Assembly (NCBI RefSeq): GCF_000987955.1
Contig: NZ_LAZU01000031.1
Span: 114,378 to 178,377 of the forward strand
Length of the DNA stretch: 64,000 bases
Origin: Paenibacillus sp. DMB20
GTDB lineage: Bacteria; Bacillota; Bacilli; Paenibacillales; Paenibacillaceae
Direction: 5' to 3'
Shown here piece after piece: positions 19,802 to 28,709 of this stretch. The notes under the pieces were generated by a model. That model did no database searches and had not been told where the DNA came from. It saw nothing but the letters and a program-made list of their open reading frames with translations. A program made the translations under genes and the position numbers. Position 1 is the first letter of the stretch, and each line of letters begins with the position of its first letter.

Positions 19802-20515
19802 TTAAATCACCGTGAAATTAACTCCATAAAATGATAATGCTAATTTTCTCGCCACATTTTGAGATGCAAGGTTGTCCCATAAAGTACTGTATAACGGAAT
19901 GCTTCCCAACTTACGCACCGAAATTGCCCATCCAGCAACAACTGCTGCGGCATATCCCCTACCACGAAACGCTGTTAAGGTCTCTAGTCCTGCTTCGTGT
20001 GCCTTGGATGTGATGCGAACGCTGCGGCAGATCGAGATGACCCGGTTTTCGAGCACTAACGCTATGCAGGGTTGCGCGTATTCTATTTCTGAAGTTATCC
20101 ATTCGAAACCGTCAAGCAAGTATCCCCCGATATTTTCCCTTGTGATGCTTACCACCTGCATTTTCGGCGCGGCTTCGCTGGGAATTAGAAAACAAGGCCC
20201 CATCGTAAACCGTTCCCCCTGAAGGAGGTTCATATATGTCTCGAAATGTTTTGGTTTTGCCTGGAAATCCCTAACGAATGGTTCATCGGCACACAACTCT
20301 TCCAACTGTTCGATAAGCATTGCCGAGACATCATACCGAAACCGACAAAGGGCTGTTCCCTCTATAGTCCGTCCTAAGAAAAACCGAGGTGCAGGTGCCA
20401 CTCCTGGCCAAGGTTCGTTTATCGTACGAAGCCGCATGTTCTGGTCATGCGAAAACAGTGCCTCGACATGAAACCCCATCAGAGTGGTTGGTTTCATTTC
20501 TTCCTGATCACTCAT
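19802..20515 (-). CDS. GNAT family N-acetyltransferase
   Basis: About 237 residues. The C-terminal half carries the GNAT acetyl-CoA motif: LTAFRGRGYAAAVVAGWA (R-G-x-G-x-A type) with a following ASQNVARKLALSFYG helix, as in the zinc-independent GNAT_acetyltran group. The N-terminal half is divergent and probably binds the acceptor. The ATG at 20515 is preferred because GGAGGG lies eight bases upstream; an ATG at 20536 would contain that site inside the coding region. It appears to be a single-gene unit with its own terminator. Acceptor substrate unknown. Confidence 0.82.
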   Translation of the reverse strand: MSDQEEMKPTTLMGFHVEALFSHDQNMRLRTINEPWPGVAPAPRFFLGRTIEGTALCRFRYDVSAMLIEQLEELCADEPFVRDFQAKPKHFETYMNLLQGERFTMGPCFLIPSEAAPKMQVVSITRENIGGYLLDGFEWITSEIEYAQPCIALVLENRVISICRSVRITSKAHEAGLETLTAFRGRGYAAAVVAGWAISVRKLGSIPLYSTLWDNLASQNVARKLALSFYGVNFTVI

Positions 20516-20563
20516 GCTTCCGTCCCTCCAATCCATTAAAATGAGTTACCCAATTCCTTAATA

Positions 20564-21949
20564 TTATTCCAAGTATGGCAAAGGAAAGGGAGAGTAAACG
20601 AAGGTATCGCCATCTTCATCCAGCTTTAGGATCATGACAAAGTCGGCCCCGTGACTGCTGTCTCCTCGAGGCATGGGAAAGATCATGGGAGGACAACGCA
20701 ATTCCGTATACGGTGAATACTTTTTGAAATCATTCATCGCAAAATTCAGAATACCGTCGATTTTATCGTATAAAATATGTAGGCCTCCTATAACAGCGTC
20801 GCAATAGGGTTTGGACTGCTCGTACTTTTTGGCTAAGATTTGTTTGTATTCTTCAACCGTCAAAAAACAAACTTCCCAATCTAACGGAAATCCCCCCAAA
20901 TGATAAGTATGTATATTCAAGTTTCCGCTCCTCTTCTCTCTAAAAAAATTGATCATGCTGTCTTGCTTTCCATTCGAAATGATTTTGACGTACATTCCTT
21001 CTTCGGATTTTCTTTTGGCCGTTTCGTTCATCCTCTTAATGTCTTCTAATAATTCAGAAGATCGTACGAGTTCGTTTTCATAAAACACGGATGGATCAAT
21101 GAGTCTCACTTTATTCTTGCGATGCAAATCATATTCGTTTTTGTCTTCCTTTACCTTTACATGGGGATGGATTTGATCCAACAGATTCCTTACATCGCTG
21201 TCATCGGATGAACGCAACAAATCCAGTACTTCTTGATCCGTGCCGAGCAGCGTATCCAGGCTGATTATCTTTTTGTCCAAGGCTAATTTCAACGTCTTGG
21301 CCAGGAAGTCATTGCCGTAAATATTCAGAGGCTCCATAAAGAAATCGATAACCTCTTTGTAATAGGTTTTTGCAAACCATTCGGCCGTTGCGACATTTTT
21401 TAAGATATATTTTCCCATCGATGATGATTAAATGGTCCAAAAAATGGCGAACTTCTTCTAAGGAGATGACTCCATATTGGTGCATATCCCGCAACGTGTA
21501 ATCGATTCTGTCAGCGCAGAGCTCAGGGGCTGGTTGTTCAAGCAACTTCCATTGGGAGTGATCTAACAGTATGTTTTCATAATCATACCCATACTTTTCA
21601 AGGATCGAGGGGATTTCGGAATCGGTAATGATTTGGCGATAGATTTTTTTCGTGGTAATCTTCGTCTTTATTTTCAAGCACGAAATCAATAACGTGTGAA
21701 AATGCCGTATGGGATATATCATGGAGCAGCCCTGCTATTTGTTCTTCCAAGGAACCATTCAGTTTTTTTGATCAACAGCATGACGCCTAGGGAGTGTTCA
21801 TATCTGGTTACATTCCATTTCTCATTCACTAAATGACTGGCCCCGCCTTGGTAAACGCCTTTTAACCGTTGCACCGGACAGCTGAGAACGAGTTCCTCGA
21901 GAATTCCATCGACGGTAAACTCCCCATACATTTTATCTGTTATTTTCAA
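20564..21949 (-). CDS. HD-domain phosphohydrolase-like protein, three frameshifts
   Basis: About 460 residues once corrected. The N-terminal third contains an HD domain: RYEHSLGVMLLIKK supplies the first His, GLLHDISHTAFSHV the HD pair and DRIDYTLRDM the distal Asp, as in dGTPase/YwfO-like (COG1078) phosphohydrolases. The C-terminal part is unassigned. The frame is broken at T7 21763-21769, T7 21644-21650 and T6 21396-21401; one base less at each gives one continuous frame. The proposed TTG start at 21949 has GGGGG seven bases upstream and lies 28 bases after the cupin gene stop. Likely co-transcribed with the cupin gene. A nucleotide substrate is likely by family but not shown. Confidence 0.68.
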
Positions 21950-21977
21950 TTCCAATCCCCCTTTTGCAACGATATAT

Positions 21978-22319
21978 TCATTCGACCAAGATCCGATCGC
22001 CCTTGCTTGTCGGTTGGGAAATGACCAAAAATTCGATTTCATGATCTGACTTGTTGAACATTTGATGAGGAACCAAGGGAGAAACCTCGATCCCCTCCTG
22101 CGGATTTAGGACAATCTCTTTACCATCGATCTCCAAGGTCGCAATCCCTGATAAGACAAAGAAAAATTGACGTGATTGTTGATGATAATGCTTGACTTCC
22201 GAAGTGTTTGCCGGCATTCTTTCATGAATGATGCTTAAATCCTGATTTTTTACCAAATGCCAACCATCGCAATTTTCACCCCAAATATAATGCTCTGCAC
22301 TGTGTTTGCTTATTTTCAT
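21978..22319 (-). CDS. Small cupin-domain protein
   Basis: 113-residue single-domain cupin. Motif 1 is recognisable as SEVKHYHQQSRQFFFVLSG (metal-binding His residues and Glu/Gln positions) and motif 2 as GIEVSPLVPHQMFNKSD. A beta-barrel of this size acts as isomerase, dioxygenase or sugar/ligand-binding module; no substrate can be named. The ATG at 22319 has GGGGAG seven bases upstream. It is directly followed by the HD-domain gene in the same direction, so the two may work in one nucleotide or sugar-nucleotide pathway (inference). Confidence 0.8.
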   Translation of the reverse strand: MKISKHSAEHYIWGENCDGWHLVKNQDLSIIHERMPANTSEVKHYHQQSRQFFFVLSGIATLEIDGKEIVLNPQEGIEVSPLVPHQMFNKSDHEIEFLVISQPTSKGDRILVE

Positions 22320-22514
22320 TCAGCAACTCCCCTTAAGTATCAAAGCTTACAGAACGGCCATACTCTCTTATATACGTCAAAATCATCGATAATACAAACA
22401 ATAAAGTGACATATTAAATCCCTACAATCCATTTCTTTCGAAGTTTAAAACCTAATCGATTAATATGTTCCTCATTTTTCACCAGGAAGTTACATGTTTC
22501 CAGTATCTAATGTG

Positions 22515-23894
22515 TTATATAGTGATAGGCAAGCTGATTCGAAACAAGGTAGAATACCGCTGATCCTGTTCCAGTTCAATTGTGCCTTCATGCAGTGTAA
22601 TAATTTTTTTGCAAATCGCAAGACCTAAGCCCGTGCTGTCTTTGATTGGACCATCCCCGCGTATGAATTCTTCAAAAACATGTTCCCTGATCGGCTCCTG
22701 AACGCCAATTCCGTTATCTCCGATCCACAGAATGACGTTTTCTTCTTCTCGTTCGCATGACACATAGAGAACGGTTCCAGCTGGATTATATCGCAGTGCA
22801 TTGCTAATCAAGTTGGTAATGACGCGGCTCATATGGATCTTGTCCATCTTTGCAAAGAGTGGTTCTTCCGGAATATGTGCTTCAAGTTCGAATCCCTTCT
22901 CTTCTATTTCCGGGTAAAATTCCACTACAAGTTGCTGAAACCACTTCGTAATGTTCTCTTTTTCTCTATTCAATGCCGTATGCTTGTCATCCAGCTTCGC
23001 CAGTTCGAATAAGTCTTTAATCAAGTTGGACATATAAGAAGACTTATCGTAAATGTATTGAATATATTTGCGGGTATCCTTATCTGTTAATGTCTGATTA
23101 TCCAACAGAAGCTGCGAATATCCATATATCGACGTAATGGGCGTTTTCAAGTCATGCGACAGATGCAGCAGCATGTTCCTCTTATTATTCTCGGCCATTT
23201 CCTTCTCGGCGGATGTATGCTGCAAACGTTCGGCCATGTCGTTAAACGCCTCCTGTATTTCCGCGAATTCCTGTTCGGCTGAGTAATGAAGCCGCTTCGT
23301 ATAATTGAAACGTTCCATCTCTTTGATGCCCTCAACGATTTGCTCTAGTGGTTTTTTAACTTGTTTGACGGAATAGCGGGCATAAAAATAAAGCGCGATG
23401 AACAAAAAAACAGCAAACAATGCAGCAAAGATAGATGTTACAGTTGATAACTTCAAATATCGCTCAGGGATTTTCCACAGTAATACATAGGACTCCCTGT
23501 GTGGACCCTCTACATGATAGGCATGATAGGAGATCGAATCATCGTTTCGTTCCACATCCATTTTGGCATACATCTGACCATCTTCGTAACGGACGATATC
23601 GTCTTCTTTGTTTCCTTTGACATAAATGATCTCGCCCGACTCATTTACAATCTCGAACCAACCGCCGTACTTGTCCAGCAAATGTCTGCTGATGTTATCA
23701 AAAGGGTAGCGGTATATATCTGAGCCATGAATTTGAGTGACATCCAGCTTATAGATAAACCTGCTCATAAACAGGTCTGTACCAAAGAGCGCTACGACGA
23801 TGGCCACGATCATCAGAGCGCTAATAACTGCATAATTTCGGATGAATACCTTTTTCAATGGACGTTTGCCGGAGTGGTTATTTGCTTTTTTCAA
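22515..23894 (-). CDS. Membrane sensor histidine kinase (VanS/EnvZ type)
   Basis: About 459 residues. Two membrane helices (about 18-40 and 160-185) flank an extracytoplasmic sensor. A HAMP linker follows, then HisKA with the phospho-acceptor LLHLSHDLKTPITSIYGYS, and HATPase_c with N box NLISNALRYNP, G1 box WIGDNGIGVQE and G2 box GLGLAICKKI. The TTG start at 23894 overlaps the end of the response-regulator gene by 17 bases; a longer open frame upstream would need a start deep inside that gene. The pair lies downstream of an SLH-tailed serine hydrolase gene, so an envelope signal such as cell-wall damage or a beta-lactam is plausible (inference). Confidence 0.88.
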   Translation of the reverse strand: MKKANNHSGKRPLKKVFIRNYAVISALMIVAIVVALFGTDLFMSRFIYKLDVTQIHGSDIYRYPFDNISRHLLDKYGGWFEIVNESGEIIYVKGNKEDDIVRYEDGQMYAKMDVERNDDSISYHAYHVEGPHRESYVLLWKIPERYLKLSTVTSIFAALFAVFLFIALYFYARYSVKQVKKPLEQIVEGIKEMERFNYTKRLHYSAEQEFAEIQEAFNDMAERLQHTSAEKEMAENNKRNMLLHLSHDLKTPITSIYGYSQLLLDNQTLTDKDTRKYIQYIYDKSSYMSNLIKDLFELAKLDDKHTALNREKENITKWFQQLVVEFYPEIEEKGFELEAHIPEEPLFAKMDKIHMSRVITNLISNALRYNPAGTVLYVSCEREEENVILWIGDNGIGVQEPIREHVFEEFIRGDGPIKDSTGLGLAICKKIITLHEGTIELEQDQRYSTLFRISLPITI

Positions 23895-24573
23895 AGCGGT
23901 AGCCCAACCCCCTAATCGTAATAAGATGAACCGGCTTTCTCGGGTTGTCCTCAATCTTCTCACGGATTTTGCTTATGTACACCATAATTAAGTTTTCATC
24001 TCCGATGTATTCCTCGCCCCATACCTGCTCGTAAATATGCGCTTTCGTCAACACTCTGCCTGCCTGTCCCATGAGCAGCTCCAAAATCCTGAATTCGTAC
24101 GATGTCAATTCTTTTTCTATTCCGGACTTGTATAGTTGGCAGCTCTTTAAATCCAGCTTCACATCTCCAATTTCGATAAACTCCTGCTCCTGCTTATCTG
24201 GTTTCGCAAAAGAGTCGATTCGTCTGAACAACGCTTGAACACGGCTAACGACTTCAAGCGGGTTGAAGGGCTTGCCCACGTAATCATCTGCTCCAAGCTG
24301 CAAGCCATAAATTTTGTCCATGTCGTCTGACTTCGCGGAAATAAAGAGGAACGGAATCTGAGAGCTTTGTCGCGTCTTCTTAAGTAATTCCAATCCATCC
24401 ATCTGAGGCATCATAATATCGGCTATAACCATATCGATGGGCTTCTTCTGCAGTACAGCTAATGCTTCCATACCATTCTCAGCTGTAGCTGTAGCGTAAC
24501 CTTGGTTGGTCAAATAGATGGTCAGCAATTCCCGAATTTCGGCTTCATCATCGATGATAAGTATGGTTTTCAT
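23878..24573 (-). CDS. OmpR-family response regulator
   Basis: 231 residues. The receiver domain (1-120) has acidic pocket DDE near 8-10, the phospho-acceptor in MVIADIMMPQMDG (about Asp52) and Lys in FLFISAKSDD. The C-terminal winged helix (about 130-230) ends in the usual KIEDNPRKPVHLITIRGLGYRF. It is cognate to the overlapping histidine kinase. An AGAGGTG ribosome-binding site precedes the ATG. The gene follows the SLH-serine hydrolase gene by about 80 bases across a weak hairpin, so it may be partly co-transcribed with it. Confidence 0.93.
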   Translation of the reverse strand: MKTILIIDDEAEIRELLTIYLTNQGYATATAENGMEALAVLQKKPIDMVIADIMMPQMDGLELLKKTRQSSQIPFLFISAKSDDMDKIYGLQLGADDYVGKPFNPLEVVSRVQALFRRIDSFAKPDKQEQEFIEIGDVKLDLKSCQLYKSGIEKELTSYEFRILELLMGQAGRVLTKAHIYEQVWGEEYIGDENLIMVYISKIREKIEDNPRKPVHLITIRGLGYRFEKSK

Positions 24574-24603
24574 TTATTGTTTCACCTCTATGCATGCAAC
24601 AAT

Positions 24604-24646
24604 AACTCCCGTTCACTTGCGGCTTAGCGCAGGTTGATCGGGAGTT
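24604..24646 (-). terminator. Weak terminator between the serine hydrolase and the response regulator
   Basis: AACTCCCG and CGGGAGTT form an 8-bp stem with a long loop just past the serine hydrolase stop. Only a poor T-stretch follows, so it may reduce rather than stop read-through into the two-component genes. Confidence 0.45.
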
Positions 24647-24654
24647 GTGCTGTA

Positions 24655-26659
24655 TTAGAATAAATTGTCGGCGAACTTAGACAGCATTGCTGCAGCTTCT
24701 TGCTTCAGCATCGGCTGCTTGGATCCATAATTGAACGTGCCGTCTTTCCCTTTGACAATTTCAGGCCCATATAATTGCTTGGCGATGACGAACTGAACGC
24801 CATCCAGCGCCCAGGAAGCGGTGTGATCCCGAAGTGAAACTTTTTTCGGCGTTGCTCCTAAATGTTCGACTGCCATACGCCATATAATAGTTGCTGCTTC
24901 CTGGCGGGTCAACAATTCCTGCGGATGAAATTTGCCGTTCTCTGGCTTCTGAATGACGCCAAACTCATACGCAGCTTGTATTTCTTTAGCAAACGCACTG
25001 TCGGATATATCTATGAAAGCAGGCTTGCTCTTGGATGGAGACACTCCAAGCCATCGGATAAACCAACCGATAAACTGTTCCCGGGTAATTGCTTGTTCAG
25101 GCTGAAAGCGGTTGTCGCCGCTTCTGTCATCGATGACTTTCAATTGGCGCAAGTGATGGATAAACGAAGCATACGGATGATCGTCACTAACATCCTGATA
25201 ATGCTGCGGCTCTGCCAGTTTTTCAGCCCAGCTATCTATTTTCTGATCGTAATACAATGCTTGCACATCGCCGCTGTCATTTAACTTGAATGCAGCTTTT
25301 ACGCCTTGTTCATCTTGGAAGAGCAGGGGCTCGATTTCGCGGAGCACATGCTTTCCTAGCGGATCTTTCACGATAAGCTTGCCGTCCTCAGCACGAACGC
25401 GGGAGGTCCACATTCGATTACGTAAGTCGCTGTACACACCTTCAAATTTTTCCAACGATTGTTTCGCTTGCTCATGAGGAGCCTGGTCGCCATCTTTCTC
25501 CGGGTAGTAATGATCCATGAATGCTTCCAATAATTCCTTGCGGAACTCAACATCTTTATTTACAGTAACGAAAAAGCCGACCTTTTCATCGGGAATCAAC
25601 CACATATTGCTGTGATACCCAGCCATGTCCCCGGATTTTTCAATCAAATAACGTCCGTTGGAAAGCTGCCGATTGGCGTATTCGAAGCCGTATGCCATGT
25701 TCGGCAGCTTCTCATGCACGGCAAGCTGAGGCTTATGCATTTCCGCCGCCGATTCTTTTTTCAAGATCGTTGCATCTCCCAGCTTGCCGCTGTTCAGATG
25801 GGCTAGCATGAATTTGGACATATCAGCGCCAGTAGAAAGCATGCCGCCCCCTGGATACTCTGTCGGAACCGTTGCGTAGGCGGGAATTGTTTCTCCCATC
25901 ACGTTATATGGAACGGCCAGGTGTTTCGTGATATCCGAGGTTAAGCGGAAATCGCTGTTTGTCATGCCTAGCGGTTTAAAAATATGCTCCTGCACGTATG
26001 CACCAAATGGCTGTTTGCTCACTTGCTCTACGATGTAACCTTGCATTGTAAAGCCTAGATTGTCATAGCGGTAGTACTCGCCTGGCTTGCGGATCACCGC
26101 AGGCGTATTGTCCGACACATATTGCTTGATAGATATTTCTCGAGTTAAGTCGTACGTAGATGATTCTGAGCCGTCCCCGAATTCGAATCCGGTAGAATTC
26201 GTCATTAAATGCTTGGCGGTTATGGGAGAGCCGGTCTTATTAGGAATTTTAATATCTCCCAGATATGCTGACAAATCTTTGTCCAAATCGATTTTCCCTT
26301 GCTCGGCTAATTGCATCACGGCCGTAGCGGTGATCACTTTGGAAATCGAAGCGACACGGAATACGGTTCGATCCGGGTCGACGGGCAGCTTCTTATCCAC
26401 ATCTGCATAGCCGTATCCTTTCTTCAACAGCACCTTATCGTCTTTAACAACGACAAAAGCAGCCCCAGCCATACCTTCCTTAATCTCCGGACGGCTAAAA
26501 AATTCATCGGCAAATTGCTCGACCTCCTTTGGATCTTGCGGACCTATGTTCACGGGCGTTGCCGATACTTTCGATAATGTACCCGCACCGCTTAGCAAGG
26601 TGGTTGCTACCGTGAAGGTCAGTGCAGTGGCCGCGACGCGCTTTAAAAAACATGTTCAT
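24655..26659 (-). CDS. Secreted serine beta-lactamase-like hydrolase with three SLH domains, frameshifted
   Basis: 667 residues after correction. A signal peptide (FLKRVAATALTFTVATTLL) precedes a class C beta-lactamase/DD-peptidase fold (about 50-390): catalytic SxxK as VASISKVITATAVM, YxN as YRYDNLGF. Three SLH repeats (about 480-667) predict surface attachment. The frame breaks at the A6 run 26645-26650 within the signal peptide; removing one base joins the ATG at 26659, which has a GGAGAGG ribosome-binding site, to the body. Without the correction, only a product lacking most of the signal peptide could be made from an internal start. Members of this family act as esterases, peptidases or penicillin-binding proteins; the SLH tail argues for a role in cell-wall turnover or in the surrounding medium. 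Confidence 0.78.
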
Positions 26660-26777
26660 TCTTTGCCCTCTCCTCTGTTTTCATTTCTTGTGTCACCAGA
26701 ATACATGAGCAATCTTAACCACAATTCTATGTAATCTTAATCTAATGTGAAATTTTCGAGAAAGGAAAAGAAGGCAA

Positions 26778-26804
26778 CAAAAAAAACGGCATTTCTGCCG
26801 TTTC
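26778..26804 (-). terminator. Orphan minus-strand terminator hairpin
   Basis: AAACGGCA and TGCCGTTT pair and are followed on the minus strand by eight T. No minus-strand gene lies upstream, so it would stop antisense transcription coming from cdaS or act as a leader attenuator of the serine hydrolase gene. The same hairpin occurs at 32847-32871. Confidence 0.55.
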
Positions 26805-26820
26805 CGTTTCATCCCGAGAA

Positions 26821-26850
26821 GTTTAGGAAGAAATGCACATGCACATAATA
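26821..26850 (+). promoter_or_regulatory. Candidate forespore (sigma-G type) promoter of cdaS
   Basis: GTTTA at 26821-26825 and CATAATA at 26844-26850 lie 18 bp apart. CATAATA fits the sigma-G/F -10 pattern CATNHTA; the -35 matches GHATR in four of five positions. B. subtilis cdaS is a sigma-G gene, so the match is suggestive only. Confidence 0.3.
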
Positions 26851-26895
26851 ATATCCATTCTTGGATATAACACTAATTATTAAAGGAGGTTTCCC

Positions 26896-27510
26896 ATGGA
26901 TAATAACCATCCGAAAGCAACTTCTCCGCAATTTGCCGATGTAGCTGTTCAATTTCACTATCTAGCCGACAAAATCAGGAATGTATTGTCTTCCATGGAC
27001 CAAGAGGAGATAGATGTCTTAAGAAACCTAAAGTTGCTATCGAAAGTATGTACCGATACAGAAAAATTGGTTTCAGCTTACCATTTAAACCGGCTTCTTA
27101 CTCCTTATACCAGTCAATGTAATGAGATCTTTAAGGCAATCAAGTTATTAAGCGATCAACGTAAAGGGGCTCTTATTGTCGTTGAGAGAGAGGATAATGT
27201 AAACGATAGGATCACTACGGGCACTCCTTTATACGCGAAGATTTCAAGCACGCTGTTGGATTCCATTTTTCATGTTGGAAGCCCGTTGCACGACGGCGCC
27301 GTATTAATTCAAAAGGACACCATCGTTTCTGCTGCAAACGTTCTTCCGTTAACCCGAAAATCGTTTAAAACCAAGTTAGGCACCCGCCATCGTGCAGGCA
27401 TTGGTTTATCAGAGAGTACGGATGCGTTGACCTTCATCGTATCAGAGGAAACAGGCAAAAAATCTTTCGCATTTAACGGCTCACTTTATGGTTTTGAGAT
27501 CCCAAATTGA
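26896..27510 (+). CDS. cdaS: Sporulation-type diadenylate cyclase CdaS
   Basis: 204 residues. It makes c-di-AMP from two ATP. The N-terminal helical pair (about 15-75) matches the autoinhibitory helices of CdaS, and there are no membrane helices, unlike CdaA. The DAC domain (about 80-200) has the complete active site: HDGAVLI (DGA, about 132) and GTRHRAGIGLSE (RHR, about 160). The ATG has an ideal AAAGGAGG ribosome-binding site. A sigma-G-like -10 element lies upstream. It is followed 26 bases later by a degenerate paralogue. The expected role is c-di-AMP supply during spore formation or germination (established for B. subtilis CdaS; inference here). Confidence 0.9.
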   Translation: MDNNHPKATSPQFADVAVQFHYLADKIRNVLSSMDQEEIDVLRNLKLLSKVCTDTEKLVSAYHLNRLLTPYTSQCNEIFKAIKLLSDQRKGALIVVEREDNVNDRITTGTPLYAKISSTLLDSIFHVGSPLHDGAVLIQKDTIVSAANVLPLTRKSFKTKLGTRHRAGIGLSESTDALTFIVSEETGKKSFAFNGSLYGFEIPN

Positions 27511-27536
27511 TAAAACAATGATTTGGAGTGAACATT

Positions 27537-28189
27537 ATGAATAACAACGACTGCAATAGCGATCTTTCCGAACTCCGAAATGAAACCATAAAAAAAATTA
27601 ACGAACATTGAAAAAAAAAGTTAACGACAATATTAGCAAACTGGATCAACATGATATCCACATCATAGATAGAGTACAAAAGATATCCAGAGAACTGCTC
27701 GAAATAGAAATGACAGCGTCTACTTACTTACTCAATCGTCTCTTATCTAAGTATACGAAATCTAACAATGAGTTATCTCTTGCCATTCATAAGCTCAGCT
27801 CGCACCGTCATGGAGCACTTATGGTTATTGAGGCAAATGACCCTGTTTCCCCTTTAATTAAAGAAGGAATTCCTATAAATGCGGTTATAACCAGCCAATT
27901 ATTAGAGTCCATTTTCCATCCTGGCAGCACATTGCGTAACGGAGCCGTATTGATTGTAGACGACTTCATTGCATCCGCATCCAATGTTCTCCCTCTGACA
28001 GAAAAAATATTTTGGGATAGAACAGCTGATATTCGGGAATTATCAGCCATAGGTTTGTCAGAACTAAGCGATGCATTAATCATATTAATCACTGACAATG
28101 GATCAACATACTTCTCATTAGCAGGAAATCTTTTTCCATTCCGCAACAGTAACCGTGCGCTTCGCTTGATGATGGGGATTTGGGGCTGA
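27537..28189 (+). CDS. Degenerate CdaS-like paralogue, catalytic motifs lost, probable frameshift
   Basis: Second DAC-domain gene in tandem with cdaS. The core aligns well (AVITSQLLESIFHPGSTLRNGAVL and IGLSELSDALIILI), but the DGA motif is NGA and the RHR motif is replaced by DIREL, so ATP-dependent cyclisation is not expected. The ATG at 27537 has a GGAGTG ribosome-binding site and opens 24 codons that end in TGA at 27609. The DAC body is in another frame from a weak TTG at 27608; one missing base just before the TGA would unite them (217 residues). The last 10-15 residues overlap the wrbA remnant on the other strand and look unrelated to the family. Either a pseudogene or an inactive partner that modulates CdaS oligomers. 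Confidence 0.6.
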
Positions 28190-28382
28190 TGTCATGGCAC
28201 TTACCACTTTATTGATCAGTTTTCCATGAAACCAGAGCTTTCCTTCTTCCGAAGCCAACTCCGGGATTCTCAAAACCTTCACTTCCGCCCCTTGTTCTCT
28301 TCCCCCTTCAGAAGCCCACTCCGCTAAACGGTAATTTGTTCCCGTCATACTGGAGAATAACAGCCAGTTTAACTTTGACCAT
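28118..28382 (-). pseudogene. wrbA-like flavodoxin/quinone reductase remnant
   Basis: The start region ATGGTCAAAGTTAAACTGGC with GGAG seven bases upstream reads the WrbA opening (VKLAVI) and, after a frame change, SSMTGTNYRLAEWASEGGRE, the flavodoxin-type FMN phosphate loop. The sequence then jumps from about residue 40 (VLRIPELASEE) directly to about residue 115 (GKLINKVVSAMTSAPNPH), losing some 70 residues, and stops soon after, running into the cdaS paralogue. Internal deletion, frameshift and 3' truncation make it non-functional. Confidence 0.68.
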
Positions 28383-28709
28383 TCTTTTACTCCTATACTT
28401 GTTGGTTAGATGATTAAGTGACTCAGATCGGCAAGCCATACTAAACTAAACTTCACCTATTTTTTTCATGGTGCATACTGTTATTGTTTTTTTGAAAAAA
28501 TCCATCAGCGCACCTGGATTAACCGACCATCCCGAAAGCCAGGATGATGAGTTTCGGCCTTGAAGTTATACTTTCTGATACTTAAAAAAGCACACCGGGA
28601 CAGAGCCTCGGTGTGCTTATAAATACGTATGGACATTTCTCATGCGGACGGCAGCAACGCTCGAGGCGGCGCCTTCCAACAACAAAGCAGCCGCCTTATG
28701 CCACTTTCA
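28383..28709. other. Gap between wrbA remnant and glycerate kinase
   Basis: No gene is seen in this 327-base stretch. It holds only the hairpin at 28584-28619 that ends the glycerate kinase transcript. Confidence 0.6.
28584..28619 (-). terminator. Terminator after the glycerate kinase gene
   Basis: AAGCACACCG and CGGTGTGCTT form a 10-bp stem followed by a T-run on the minus strand, about 90 bases past the stop. Confidence 0.85.

Noticed and set aside
19590..19805. 71-codon plus-strand open frame
   Set aside because: It runs through the GNAT terminator hairpin, has no ribosome-binding site and no similarity that I recognise.
26896..28189. disA-type DNA-integrity-scanning cyclase
   Set aside because: The proteins have only the DAC domain with short N-terminal helices and lack the long helical linker and HhH DNA-binding domain of DisA.
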